From the NCBI GenBank assembly GCA_015060485.1, contig SUYI01000038.1, forward strand, positions 1 through 35,592: DNA of 35,592 nt, in the 5' to 3' direction. Numbering within the stretch: the stretch's first letter is position 1; each line of letters starts with the position of its first letter. A program made the position numbers and the translations under genes. The stretch is from Prevotella sp. Lineage in GTDB: Bacteria > Bacteroidota > Bacteroidia > Bacteroidales > Bacteroidaceae. Shown one piece after another: positions 1 to 7,364 of the stretch. The notes below the pieces were generated by a model that had not been told where the DNA came from, did no database searches, and saw nothing but the letters and a program-made list of their open reading frames with translations.

Positions 1-90
1 GTAAGGATTTGGCCGTGATTAAGCAAATTCTTCACTGATATATTCTATCAGAGCGCAAAATTAGAGTCCCCGTGATCAAACGGATAAATT

Positions 91-1731
91 CTACTCGACC
101 TGGCGAACGAGGCGCACCGAGAGCCCGTAGTAGCGGTAGTTGTAGTTCGCGGGAGCCAGAAAGGGCGAATTGAAGCTCACGCAGTAGGCGTCGCCCACAA
201 TCGAAGTGTAGGGCGACGACGACCAGTAGCCGCCGTAGGAGCCGGCATAGCTGACCGACGCCTGACCCCGTAAGCCCGCTGCGGGCAGGAAAACACAGCC
301 TTTAGCAGCAAGGGCAGACCACTGAGCAGTGGTGCACTTGGTAGCGTATGAGCTGGTGGCATTGACGGAGCCGGCAGTGGTCACCTCGGTAGATGCGATG
401 TCAACACCATCGGGGAACAATATCGTACCGTTAACACTGGTTCCGTCGGTATTGATGGTAGCTTGGGTGTAGCGGGCCTGCGCGGTGCTGAACACGGTGC
501 CGCCAGTGGTGCGGGTGTTGAACACATACGTCCACTCCTCACTGGTCAGCGTGCGCCAGTCTGTGCCGATGGTGTTGCCCCAGTCGGACTTCAAGGCTTC
601 ATCGGCAACGTTGCCATAGCCGTTGGTGTTGTCGATGGCTAAAGAGTAGCTGATACCATACTGGGCAGCACCCGTCCAAGTACTTGATGCGCCCACCCAG
701 CCAAAGAGGTCGACGGTGACGTTGCTGGCAGACACTGTGCCGTTGCCGTTAATAGAAGTATTGCCGGCAGCATTGCCGATGTAGTCCCACTGGTTTGCGG
801 CGAAGCCCCACGACCAGTCCGTGCCGTTGTGGGTGGCCTGCAGGTTGCCCTGAGAGAAGTACACCTGTGTGCCGCTGCCATCGATGGTGAACTTGCCGTT
901 GATGGCACCTGCGGGAGCGGATGATGCGGCAGTCATTCTCCAGCTCACCGGGTAGCCGTTGCTGGCAGTGTAGGTCTTGCTGGTCAGCGTCTTGGTGTAG
1001 TTCTTCGTGCCGTCGGTGGCGGTAACATTGATAGTAGCATCAGTTGTGGGGCGGATGGCAACGTAGATGGGACCAGCGACTGCCGAGCGGTTGACGTTGT
1101 AGGTGTTGGTGCCGTCGCTCAGGGTCAGGCCCGTGATGCTGCTGGTGATGTCGCTGCTGCCGCCAGCGTTCTTCAGTGTGATGGCGAGGATGGCCAGCTG
1201 GTTCACGAGCGTCAGCGAGGGCAGGTTTTCGCCGCTCCAGGCGCCCGACCTCGTGCAGAAGTCGAAATTGCTGGCGAGGGTCGCGAGCGTGCCGTCCTGA
1301 TTATTGTAGAGGGCGTCGTAGTTTGGTGTGAAGTCGGCATTGGCCATCGCTGCGGGATAGATGTAGGCCACGCTCATATCCTTGTAGGGGTTGTCCAGCG
1401 TGAAAGTGAACGTGGCAGACTTTCCTCCGTTGGTGATGTCGTCGGCGGTCAGCGGCGCACTCACCGCCTTCTCGTGATCATTGCCCTTGTTCTTCCAGTA
1501 GTAAATAGCCATCGTCTCGCCAGCGGCGAAGGTCTTCTTGCCGTCGGCAGCCAGCGCGCGGGTGCCAGCCGCATCGTCAAAACCTACGGTGGTGGTCAGG
1601 GTTACTACGTTGCTTTTGCTTGCGTGTTGCTGCGGCTCGTCGATGATGTTGTCGTCGCTTGAGCAGCCGGTCATCATTGCGCCCACCAGTGCGAGGGCAG
1701 CCATGCTAAGAAATCTCATTGTCTTTTTCAT
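91..1731 (-). CDS. fimbrillin-like surface lipoprotein with FISUMP/lectin-like C-terminus
   Basis: Start placed at the Met that begins a clean lipoprotein signal (MKKTMRFLSMAALALVGAMM-TGC, lipobox Cys about residue 23); the frame stays open to a GTG at 1773, inside the preceding small ORF. About 546 aa. The N-terminal part resembles Bacteroidota fimbrillin-family proteins (Asp-rich linker, then a beta-rich module). The C-terminal 270 residues open with a VYFSQGNLQAT segment and end in YWSSSPY and GLSVRLVR, the signature of FISUMP/formylglycine-enzyme-like (C-type-lectin-fold) domains common in Prevotella. Probably exported and lipidated on the outer membrane; the ligand is unknown. Tail codons alternate AAC and TAC, which resembles a diversity-generating retroelement target (see findings). 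It overlaps the end of the small ORF at 1757-1885, so translation may be coupled. Family sure, function not. Confidence 0.8.
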   Translation of the reverse strand: MKKTMRFLSMAALALVGAMMTGCSSDDNIIDEPQQHASKSNVVTLTTTVGFDDAAGTRALAADGKKTFAAGETMAIYYWKNKGNDHEKAVSAPLTADDITNGGKSATFTFTLDNPYKDMSVAYIYPAAMANADFTPNYDALYNNQDGTLATLASNFDFCTRSGAWSGENLPSLTLVNQLAILAITLKNAGGSSDITSSITGLTLSDGTNTYNVNRSAVAGPIYVAIRPTTDATINVTATDGTKNYTKTLTSKTYTASNGYPVSWRMTAASSAPAGAINGKFTIDGSGTQVYFSQGNLQATHNGTDWSWGFAANQWDYIGNAAGNTSINGNGTVSASNVTVDLFGWVGASSTWTGAAQYGISYSLAIDNTNGYGNVADEALKSDWGNTIGTDWRTLTSEEWTYVFNTRTTGGTVFSTAQARYTQATINTDGTSVNGTILFPDGVDIASTEVTTAGSVNATSSYATKCTTAQWSALAAKGCVFLPAAGLRGQASVSYAGSYGGYWSSSPYTSIVGDAYCVSFNSPFLAPANYNYRYYGLSVRLVRQVE

Positions 1732-1756
1732 TTTGCTCTTCGTTTTAGTGGGTTTG

Positions 1757-1885
1757 TTACTCTTCATCTTCACTCTGCCAAGTGTAGTCCTGAACTCCGG
1801 CTTGGCCGCTGGCCTGCAGCAGGTGCGTCTGTTGTTTCAACTGGACGACCTGCATCGTCGGTTTCCTGTAGTCTTTTCTTTTCAT
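1757..1885 (-). CDS. 42-aa small ORF upstream of the lipoprotein
   Basis: An ATG at 1885 opens a 42-codon frame starting MKRKDYRKPTMQVVQLKQQT and ending in WQSEDEE. It is basic at the N-terminus and acidic at the C-terminus, with no signal peptide and no membrane segment. From memory, very similar short proteins sit directly in front of fimbrillin-like lipoproteins in many Prevotella genomes. Its stop (1757-1759) lies downstream of the GTG/ATG codons at 1773 and 1767 that extend the lipoprotein frame, so the two reading frames overlap and may be translationally coupled. It could be a coupling leader peptide, an export helper or an independent peptide; no function is assigned. Confidence 0.6.
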   Translation of the reverse strand: MKRKDYRKPTMQVVQLKQQTHLLQASGQAGVQDYTWQSEDEE

Positions 1886-1930
1886 TTCTGTGTTAATGTT
1901 TAAAAGTTTATTTGTGAATAATTATTTTCC

Positions 1931-1983
1931 GATGGGGATGAAAAAACAATGCGGCCTCTCTTGCATGATTGCAAGAAAAGCCG
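1931..1983 (-). terminator. intrinsic terminator or leader hairpin
   Basis: TCTTGCA (1959-1965) pairs with TGCAAGA (1970-1976) around a 4-base loop, extended by CGGC/GCCG (1952-1955 with 1980-1983). On the minus strand the stem is followed by a run of six T (1932-1937). It lies downstream of the toxin-antitoxin genes and 46 bases before the 42-aa ORF, so it either ends the former or attenuates the latter. Confidence 0.6.
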
Positions 1984-2041
1984 TATATTGACGCGGGTGC
2001 CCGCGCATTTTAATAATGTAGTCTGCGCCAGTAGCGCTAAT

Positions 2042-2062
2042 TGTGTGTGTGTGTGTGTGTGT
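2042..2062. repeat. (TG)10 dinucleotide tract
   Basis: Ten uninterrupted TG units lie in the 371-bp gap between the lipoprotein and the PIN toxin gene. Apart from this tract, the 42-aa ORF, the hairpin at 1931-1983 and a short GC-rich stem at 1992-2005, nothing else is visible in the gap. Such tracts slip easily; whether this one tunes a promoter is unknown. Confidence 0.85.
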
Positions 2063-2144
2063 TTATAGAAATATCTGACACTGCCAAATAATCCGCGTTA
2101 AATAATCCTATCGTCTCACACACTTTCTGCATCGCGTATCTCCG

Positions 2145-2561
2145 CTATTTGTCGTTATTCAGTTGCATGGCAAACTCTTTGATGGCAATGACCGTGAGTT
2201 TCGGCCAGTCTATCTGCTTGAGGATGTTGAAGTGGGCGTCGTTGGTGACGATGTACTCGGCATCGGCGGCCACGGCGCAGTCCACGAACTTATTGTCGTC
2301 GGGGTCGGCATCAATCAGCCCGAAGTGGATATAGACGTCCTGAAACTCGGTGGTGTCGAGCCGGGCGATGGCCTCGACCACGTTGTGCGCTATCTCGGCG
2401 GTGGTCTTTTCGGCAAGGATTTCCTCGTACTCGTTCAGTATCTCGGTGTTGACGCACAGGCTGATGCGGCCCGCCAGCACCTCGGTCCATATCTTGTGAT
2501 ACGGACTGCGGCTGGGCAGCGCCTGCAGCAGACAGTTGGTGTCAAGAACGACGCGTCGCAT
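2145..2561 (-). CDS. PIN-domain toxin (putative RNase)
   Basis: 138 aa from the start MRRVVLDTNCL. The frame extends upstream, but the extension lies inside the partner gene and lacks family character. PIN-domain acidic residues are visible: D7 in LDTN, E44 in the EILNEYEE helix, D89 in DPDDNKF and D108 in VTNDAHF. PIN toxins of this type are Mg2+-dependent ribonucleases that cleave mRNA or tRNA unless bound by their antitoxin. The ATG overlaps the last 20 bases of the upstream small gene, the usual antitoxin-toxin arrangement. Target RNA unknown. It could instead be a non-toxic PIN RNase, but the paired layout argues for a toxin-antitoxin module. Confidence 0.82.
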   Translation of the reverse strand: MRRVVLDTNCLLQALPSRSPYHKIWTEVLAGRISLCVNTEILNEYEEILAEKTTAEIAHNVVEAIARLDTTEFQDVYIHFGLIDADPDDNKFVDCAVAADAEYIVTNDAHFNILKQIDWPKLTVIAIKEFAMQLNNDK

Positions 2562-2772
2562 AGCCGTAAGGGGTGCGCATGTGCTCTGCGCCCCATTGTT
2601 CGATGGTCTGGTCATTGATTACGCCCTCGTCCCACAGCGCGTCGATGGCTTTCTGCGCCTTCTGTGCGAAATAGTGGGCCAAGAGGTTTTTGAACTCGTT
2701 CAGTTCCGCCTCCGAAGTGATGCTGTTCAGGGCGTTCAGCAGTTCCAGTTGTGCCATTTGTGAATAACTCAT
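2542..2772 (-). CDS. putative antitoxin of the PIN toxin
   Basis: 76 aa, mostly helical and acidic, starting MSYSQMAQLELLNALNSI; Met6 (2757) is an alternative start. It overlaps the PIN gene by 20 bases. I see no canonical DNA-binding motif (no clear ribbon-helix-helix or SpoVT/AbrB strand), so the antitoxin role rests on size, order and overlap. A CAAAGGTA at 2798-2805 is a -7-like element close to the start; a complete promoter lies at 2971-3001 with a perfect dyad next to it. Confidence 0.62.
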   Translation of the reverse strand: MSYSQMAQLELLNALNSITSEAELNEFKNLLAHYFAQKAQKAIDALWDEGVINDQTIEQWGAEHMRTPYGYATRRS

Positions 2773-2923
2773 AAGCGTTTCAATTAGAATTCGGTTGCAA
2801 AGGTACGAAAAAGTTTGGATTATTGTTCCATTTCCCCTTCATTATTTATCTTTTTTATAATCCCTGCATTATAGCCGCCCCTTATCAAGGGGCTCTAAAT
2901 ATATAAATTAAGGCTAAAGCGGA

Positions 2924-2950
2924 TATGACAGGTACCAGGTACCTGTCATA
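2924..2950. promoter_or_regulatory. perfect 27-bp dyad, candidate operator or leader hairpin
   Basis: Arms of 13 bp (TATGACAGGTACC and its exact complement) flank a single A at 2937. It lies just downstream of the minus-strand promoter at 2971-3001 and about 150 bases before the antitoxin start. Its place at the head of the transcript suits an autoregulatory operator; as RNA it would fold only with distorted pairing at the centre, because the loop is a single base. Confidence 0.6.
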
Positions 2951-2970
2951 GTTTATCAGTCTTATGGTTG

Positions 2971-3001
2971 CAAAAGTAAGAAAATTTTTGCAGAAAGCAA
3001 A
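2971..3001 (-). promoter_or_regulatory. promoter for the toxin-antitoxin operon
   Basis: On the minus strand TTTG (3001-2998), 19 bases, then TACTTTTG (2978-2971): a full match to the Bacteroidota -33/-7 consensus. It points to the antitoxin gene with a leader of about 190 bases. Confidence 0.6.
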
Positions 3002-3056
3002 AAAAATCACGCAATTATTTTAAAAGGCGCGTTCTTAACATAATTTATACAAGAAT

Positions 3057-3144
3057 TGACGAAAAACATTCCTAATTCTGCTTCCGAAATGAAAAATAAT
3101 TTGCCTAAACGTCGAAACACATAGGGGCAAACGTCGAAAGCGAT
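3057..3144 (+). repeat. 88-bp dispersed repeat, copy 1
   Basis: Identical base for base to 7439-7526 and in the same orientation. Inside, TTTGCC and GGCAAA form the arms of a small imperfect hairpin, and AAACGTCGAAA occurs twice. The copy stops at the second base of the ATG of the truncated RhuM gene, so it marks the breakpoint of that gene. Confidence 0.9.
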
Positions 3145-3520
3145 GGCTACGTTGTTTGATGTCAATGTTCCTGCTATCAGTAAGCATCTGAAGAATATTT
3201 TTGAATCGGGAGAGTTGAAGGATGATTCAGTTGTTTCCAAAATGGAAATAACTGCCTCTGATGGTAAGAACTACCAGACACAGTTTTATTCACTCGATGC
3301 TATCATCGCTGTGGGTTATCGCGTAAACAGCGTTCGTGCCACGCAATTTCGTCAATGGGCAACAAGTGTTTTAAAGGTTTACGCCATTCGTGGCTATGTG
3401 CTTGATAGGAAACGTATGGAGAATGGAACATTCTTAGATGCAATTCATAGCAGATTGCAACGCCACACTTCTACCTTCAGGTGGAAGAATGTAGAAATGA
3501 GTACGGTTTCTTATCCGTAA
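3143..3520 (+). pseudogene. truncated RhuM-family gene fragment
   Basis: 125 aa beginning MATLFDVNVPAISKHLKNIF and containing YSLDAIIAVGYRVNS and RATQFRQWATSVLKVYAIRGY. These are the conserved core of virulence RhuM-family proteins (COG3943, about 300 aa or more). The upstream part, normally ending in a WLTQxQMAxLFDV-like stretch, is missing: family similarity starts exactly where the 88-bp repeat ends. Similarity also stops after NGTFL, and the last 30 residues look unrelated. I read it as a decayed remnant of an accessory gene. It converges with the lipoprotein gene ending at 3533. Confidence 0.75.
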
Positions 3521-3532
3521 CCCAAAAAATCC

Positions 3533-4267
3533 TCAATCTCCCAGACTGCCTTTATACAAAGAAAAGCTGAGAAATCTTCCAATGTTACGAAAAAACGAGA
3601 GAAATGTCAAATGATAGCCACCAGAGTGGTCAGGCTCAGCCCAAGCGACATCTTCGAGTTTGCCGATTTCCTCTACTAGCATCAGTAAGTCATTGGAATT
3701 GCCGACATTACTCTCAAATATCGTAAGGCCTGATAGAATCTGACCATCAGGATTATATGTCAGTTTATCCTTATATTTTTCTTTTATAGCAGATACATCT
3801 CCACCATTTTTCATTTTCACCACTATTCTTGGTAGAATAAAAATCCGATAATCGTCTTTTTTCATCTCGTCGGTACGATAGCTGTTTGAGACATAGAATA
3901 ACGGACTCTCAAAGTAAAGCTTCGAGGAAACGAGCCATTCAGAATCGTTTCTCGGAGATATTTGTTCTATTATCGTTTTTTCTGTATCGGCAAGTTCTTT
4001 GAGAGCCGCTTTACCCTCATCATTGTGAGTGATAACCATCAGAGAGAATGGGGGTGTAACGTTCGGATGAAAACGAATGAAAGAGTCTTCACTCCAATAA
4101 CCTCGTGTCTCACTGGCATAAGGTAGCGAGGAATAGAAGGTGACATTAGCATGGGTGCTCACTGGTGTTATACTCGATTCCTCATTGTCTGAACCACAAC
4201 TCACGATAAACCCTGTTACAAGGATTAGCGAAACCACAAAAAAAGATAATTTGAAATGCTGTTTCAT
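3533..4267 (-). CDS. lipoprotein resembling a subtilase propeptide, third gene of the ECF operon
   Basis: Start placed at MKQHFKLSFFVVSLILVTGF, giving a signal peptide with lipobox Cys in VSCGSD; the longer frame from 4327 lacks a signal start. 244 aa. The C-terminal half (RIVVKMKNGGDVSAIKEKY, then a segment ending LEDVAWAEPDH) looks like the inhibitor-I9-type propeptide found before the catalytic domain of Bacteroidota subtilases, but no catalytic domain follows. Residues after GGYHL look like out-of-frame or random tail. It may be an orphan propeptide (a protease inhibitor) or a truncated protease. It lies 59 bases after the anti-sigma gene on the same strand and is probably cotranscribed. 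Confidence 0.55.
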   Translation of the reverse strand: MKQHFKLSFFVVSLILVTGFIVSCGSDNEESSITPVSTHANVTFYSSLPYASETRGYWSEDSFIRFHPNVTPPFSLMVITHNDEGKAALKELADTEKTIIEQISPRNDSEWLVSSKLYFESPLFYVSNSYRTDEMKKDDYRIFILPRIVVKMKNGGDVSAIKEKYKDKLTYNPDGQILSGLTIFESNVGNSNDLLMLVEEIGKLEDVAWAEPDHSGGYHLTFLSFFRNIGRFLSFSLYKGSLGD

Positions 4268-4326
4268 ATTGTTCTTTTTAATCATGTTATTAATCATATT
4301 TAACCAGAGGGAATCCCCCTTGTTCA

Positions 4327-5478
4327 CTATTTGATATTGAACCTCAAACCTAAGTTCAGGCTGAAGCTGAAAGGCTTTTCTTGATAGAAAGTGCGGACGT
4401 TGCTGCCGTTATCGAAGTAATAGCCCATGCCGGGTTCTGCGTAGATACTAAATTGATTGGTAAGATTAAACTCTGCGCCTATACCTCCATTGACGGAGAA
4501 CTGCAAGGGATGAATGCTGATGCTTTCACTTTGTTCCTTTCCCTTAGCTGTCGTGTAAAGGCTACCTTTTACCATTTTTTCAACCATAGCACCCGCTGAG
4601 ACGTAGAAATTGACATAGCGGCTTCCCCATAGCTGGTAATTGGCATTGACAGGGACCCCCACGTACGATAGTGTCTGTTTTGCTTCCGCCCCACTCCTCC
4701 ATTTATAGTCAGAACGAAGACGAGTATAGGCTAAACCGCTCTCGATGCTCCATCTGTCGTTGAGGCGATAGCGTAGGGACAGTCCAAGGCGGACGGGCTG
4801 ATGATGCGTCAAAGTTGATGGGTTATTATTATGTTGAGTCTGGCCAGTCAGTTCGGCTTTACCGTGATTATTTGAAAAATCAACAGAATAGCCATTGTCA
4901 CGTATAGAACTGTTACTACCAACTAAGCCATTCGACAGATAGACCTTAGCCATCAGACGACTGCCAGAGGACGTATGTTGACGGATGACGGAAGGCTCGT
5001 CCAATGTCTGGCGCTTGGGAGTCTCAACAACCGAATGGGTATGACGGGGCTCTTGGGATTCACGCGTTTCATGAGGTTGCATTTCTTGAGGCTGAGGGGT
5101 AGGGGGCTCTTCTTGAACTTCAACGGCTTTCGCTGTAGTCTGGTGAGTCTTTGCCTTCACAACTACAGGCTCAACTTTTGTCTGCTGAGACTCCGGAAGA
5201 TGGGGACGGTTTTGCGTGATGCCATTTGCCGAAGAAACGGGATGATCAAAACCGCCCCCGCGAGAGAGTTCTTCACGATTCAAAGTCAGGTATCCCACTG
5301 TAGAAACCAGCAATATTGCGACAGCCGCTGCTATTCTGCGTGTCCACATGGGAAGCACCTTAACTTTCTGCTTGTTGTTGGCCAATGCCTTGTCTATTTT
5401 CTCCCACGACACCTTAGGGGCAGGCTGTCGGTAGTCTGCCATCTTCTGCTGCATCTGCTGTCTCCATTGTTCTTTCAT
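4327..5478 (-). CDS. anti-sigma-like protein with C-terminal outer-membrane beta-barrel
   Basis: 383 aa. Residues 1-45 are charged and helical (presumed cytoplasmic, sigma-binding); about 48-66 form one membrane helix (RRIAAAVAILLVSTVGYLTL). Residues 70-165 are rich in Pro, Gln and Thr, suiting a periplasmic linker, and about 170-383 form an OmpA-like/PorT-type barrel with alternating aromatic strands ending in LNLGLRFNIK. Its ATG overlaps the sigma-factor stop (ATGA). The domain order implies one chain running from cytoplasm to outer membrane, suited to passing an envelope signal to the sigma factor. That role is inferred from the pairing and topology. Confidence 0.75.
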   Translation of the reverse strand: MKEQWRQQMQQKMADYRQPAPKVSWEKIDKALANNKQKVKVLPMWTRRIAAAVAILLVSTVGYLTLNREELSRGGGFDHPVSSANGITQNRPHLPESQQTKVEPVVVKAKTHQTTAKAVEVQEEPPTPQPQEMQPHETRESQEPRHTHSVVETPKRQTLDEPSVIRQHTSSGSRLMAKVYLSNGLVGSNSSIRDNGYSVDFSNNHGKAELTGQTQHNNNPSTLTHHQPVRLGLSLRYRLNDRWSIESGLAYTRLRSDYKWRSGAEAKQTLSYVGVPVNANYQLWGSRYVNFYVSAGAMVEKMVKGSLYTTAKGKEQSESISIHPLQFSVNGGIGAEFNLTNQFSIYAEPGMGYYFDNGSNVRTFYQEKPFSFSLNLGLRFNIK

Positions 5479-6032
5479 CGTGGGAGGTGTTTGTCGTTAT
5501 ATTGTCTGATCATTTTCGCAAGCAGGTTCTTGGCCCTGCTGAGTTGAGAGGCTGAGGACTTTTCCTTAATATTGAGTAGCGAGGCTATCTCCTGATGGCT
5601 TTTGTGTTCGAAGACGTAGAGGTTGAACACCGTCCGATAGCCTGTGGGCAATTGGTTCACCATTCGGTGGATTTCGTCAGGCGGCACGTCGCTGATGGGT
5701 GGGTCATCGACTTCCGGCACCTCTGCCACCTCTTGGTCCAACAGCAACAACTCGTGACGTTTCGTATCCCTTAGGAACCTTAACGATTCATTGACGACGA
5801 TTCTTGTAGCCCACGCCTTCAGCGATCCTGCCCCGCGATAAGTAAAATCTGAGATATGGGTAATGATGTGTATGAGCGACTCTTGGAACACGTCCTTCAT
5901 GTCGTCCTCATCGGTGATGTAGCGCGAACAAACACCTGCCAGTAGCTCAGCATAGAGGACGTAGAACTCGCGCATCGCCCCGTTGTCACCGTTGCGAAGC
6001 CGCTCTGCCAAGCGTTGTTCGTCAATTTTCAA
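5475..6032 (-). CDS. ECF RNA polymerase sigma factor
   Basis: 185 aa. Sigma region 2 is seen at DVFQESLIHIITHI with the following GSLKAWATRIVVNESLRFLR. Region 4, with its helix-turn-helix, runs from PTGYRTVFNLYVFEHKSHQE to SRAKNLLAKMI. It binds core RNA polymerase and directs it to stress or envelope genes. The only start that includes the expected N-terminus (KIDEQRLAERLRNGD) is a TTG at 6032, which lies inside a TCAATTT/TCAATTG heptamer array; no in-frame ATG precedes it. It overlaps the anti-sigma gene by 4 bases, so the pair is translated together. Genes controlled by it are unknown; the operon itself is a likely target. Confidence 0.88.
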   Translation of the reverse strand: MKIDEQRLAERLRNGDNGAMREFYVLYAELLAGVCSRYITDEDDMKDVFQESLIHIITHISDFTYRGAGSLKAWATRIVVNESLRFLRDTKRHELLLLDQEVAEVPEVDDPPISDVPPDEIHRMVNQLPTGYRTVFNLYVFEHKSHQEIASLLNIKEKSSASQLSRAKNLLAKMIRQYNDKHLPR

Positions 6033-6036
6033 TTGT
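6022..6036. repeat. heptamer array TCAATTT-TCAATTG, copy 1
   Basis: Two 7-bp units; the minus-strand reading supplies the TTG start codon of the sigma factor. The same 15 bases recur at 6082-6096. Confidence 0.75.
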
Positions 6037-6081
6037 CTAATCGTTACTTGTAACGCTTTGTACCTTTAGGTCAAAGAATTA

Positions 6082-6096
6082 TCAATTTTCAATTGT
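6082..6096. repeat. heptamer array TCAATTT-TCAATTG, copy 2
   Basis: Identical to 6022-6036 and located two bases beyond the serpin stop codon (6099-6101). Confidence 0.75.
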
Positions 6097-6098
6097 AG

Positions 6099-7364
6099 TC
6101 AGTCTCCCATATATTGTCCGATAAAGAAGATGGCACCTGTCGACTGCTCGCTGATGACATAGAGGAAGGGGCGGTTAGCGTGGAAACTGACGCGTCGTGG
6201 TTCAGAAGACAAAGCAGTTAGCTCCATTCCAATCACTGTAACTGCCGCAGCTTCGGTGCCCTCCTCGTTGAGTTTAATCTTGGCCACCTGTTTCATCAGA
6301 CCGATGCAGGTGGAAACATTACAGAAGTCGGGAAACTCTGCAAAATCGGTGAAAGCTTTTGGCATGCCTAATGCCGACATAACATTATTTAAGTTCACTT
6401 CTGTCTTCGACTCAAAGCGAGGCAGCCTCACGTCGACGATAGCATTGCTCATATATTGGCATCTCTGCCAGGTCTCTGCCGTCAGTGTGTTAGACTTATC
6501 AAAGAGGGTATGGCCCTCCCTGGGCAGCAGGATGGTCATCAAGTAGGCATTGTTGCCATAAGGCAGGCGAAGTACCTGAAAGCCGTCCGTTTCCGTATAG
6601 CCGAACTCGTGTTCCTGATGCATCATAGGCACTTGTGTTTCTCCATTGTACCCATAGAAGGTTTCATCCGACGTGTTGTTCTTGTCGAACTTCTCCGCCC
6701 AGGCGCCTTTGAAATAGATGGCATTGAGCAGATAGCTGACAGCATCGGGGTCGAACTCGCCTGCCGTAAGCACCTCGGGAATCATACCTTCCGTATGGTC
6801 GCTGCCCCACTTGTTGATAACGTCGCGTGTCTTGCCGTCAGCGAAATCACGCGTCTCTGGCGTTGCGTCGTAGAAGGTATTCGCCTTGCTGATGAAATCC
6901 GGCTTCAGCTCGTAGTCTTTGTTCATATAGATGGTGTTGGCTATCATCACCTTCGTCAACTTGTCCAGCTTTGGGGCCTCTGTCAGCATCTTGCGGCAGA
7001 AGGCGTTGATACCGTCAGCGCCCGTCTCGCCAAAGCCCAACACCTTGTTAATCTCACCCTGCGTCTCACCAGCAGCTCCGTTGTTCAGCATGCCCAGCGC
7101 ATAAGTGATACTGATGGGCGAGACTATTTCACTCTTTTGAGAAGCCACCAGACGATACAGATTGAAGGCAAAGTCATTATTGCTGTTAACCAGTTCCTGA
7201 TCAGAGCGGGTCAACGTAATGTCCCTGCGGTCGTTGCCCTCGTTCGACAACGGATCGTCAGGCGTAAACCTGTCCTCAGTGCTACAGGCTCCAAACATCA
7301 TTGCCGTCATCAGGGCGACGGCTACCCATAATACATTCTTCATATTGCGTGCAAATTTAATCAT
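6099..7364 (-). CDS. serpin-family lipoprotein (protease inhibitor)
   Basis: 421 aa; Met8 (7343) is an alternative start that gives a tighter signal peptide. Lipobox MMFGAC, Cys about residue 27. The serpin fold is evident from the N-terminal helix region NNDFAFNLYRLVASQ and ISPISITYALGMLNNGA. The hinge EEGTEAAAVT is at residues 367-376, and the C-terminal FHANRPFLYVI segment follows. The hinge keeps Gly, Thr and three Ala as in inhibitory serpins, so it should trap serine or cysteine proteases by covalent suicide inhibition. Counting 14 residues on from the P15 Gly puts the scissile site near T383/A384 (inferred). Tannerella miropin and bifidobacterial serpins are comparable secreted inhibitors of host proteases. 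It is the head gene before the sigma operon, separated by 66 bases. Confidence 0.92.
   Translation of the reverse strand: MIKFARNMKNVLWVAVALMTAMMFGACSTEDRFTPDDPLSNEGNDRRDITLTRSDQELVNSNNDFAFNLYRLVASQKSEIVSPISITYALGMLNNGAAGETQGEINKVLGFGETGADGINAFCRKMLTEAPKLDKLTKVMIANTIYMNKDYELKPDFISKANTFYDATPETRDFADGKTRDVINKWGSDHTEGMIPEVLTAGEFDPDAVSYLLNAIYFKGAWAEKFDKNNTSDETFYGYNGETQVPMMHQEHEFGYTETDGFQVLRLPYGNNAYLMTILLPREGHTLFDKSNTLTAETWQRCQYMSNAIVDVRLPRFESKTEVNLNNVMSALGMPKAFTDFAEFPDFCNVSTCIGLMKQVAKIKLNEEGTEAAAVTVIGMELTALSSEPRRVSFHANRPFLYVISEQSTGAIFFIGQYMGD

Noticed and set aside
1..90. Possible end of a reverse transcriptase or another gene at the left edge
   Set aside because: No convincing frame or motif is seen in these 90 bases.
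1538..1903. 121-codon plus-strand frame over the lipoprotein start
   Set aside because: Antisense to a signal peptide region, so the hydrophobic stretch is an artefact.
1992..2005. CGCGGG/CCCGCG stem as a terminator for the PIN gene
   Set aside because: The loop is only two bases and no T-run follows on the minus strand; the hairpin at 1931-1983 is the better candidate.
3007..3240. Minus-strand frame sharing 29 residues with the frame at 7368-7550
   Set aside because: The shared peptide comes entirely from the identical 88-bp repeat; the flanking residues differ and overlap a promoter or the RhuM fragment, so it is not evidence for a protein family.
6456..7331. 291-codon plus-strand open frame over the serpin
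   Set aside because: Antisense shadow of a well-supported serpin.
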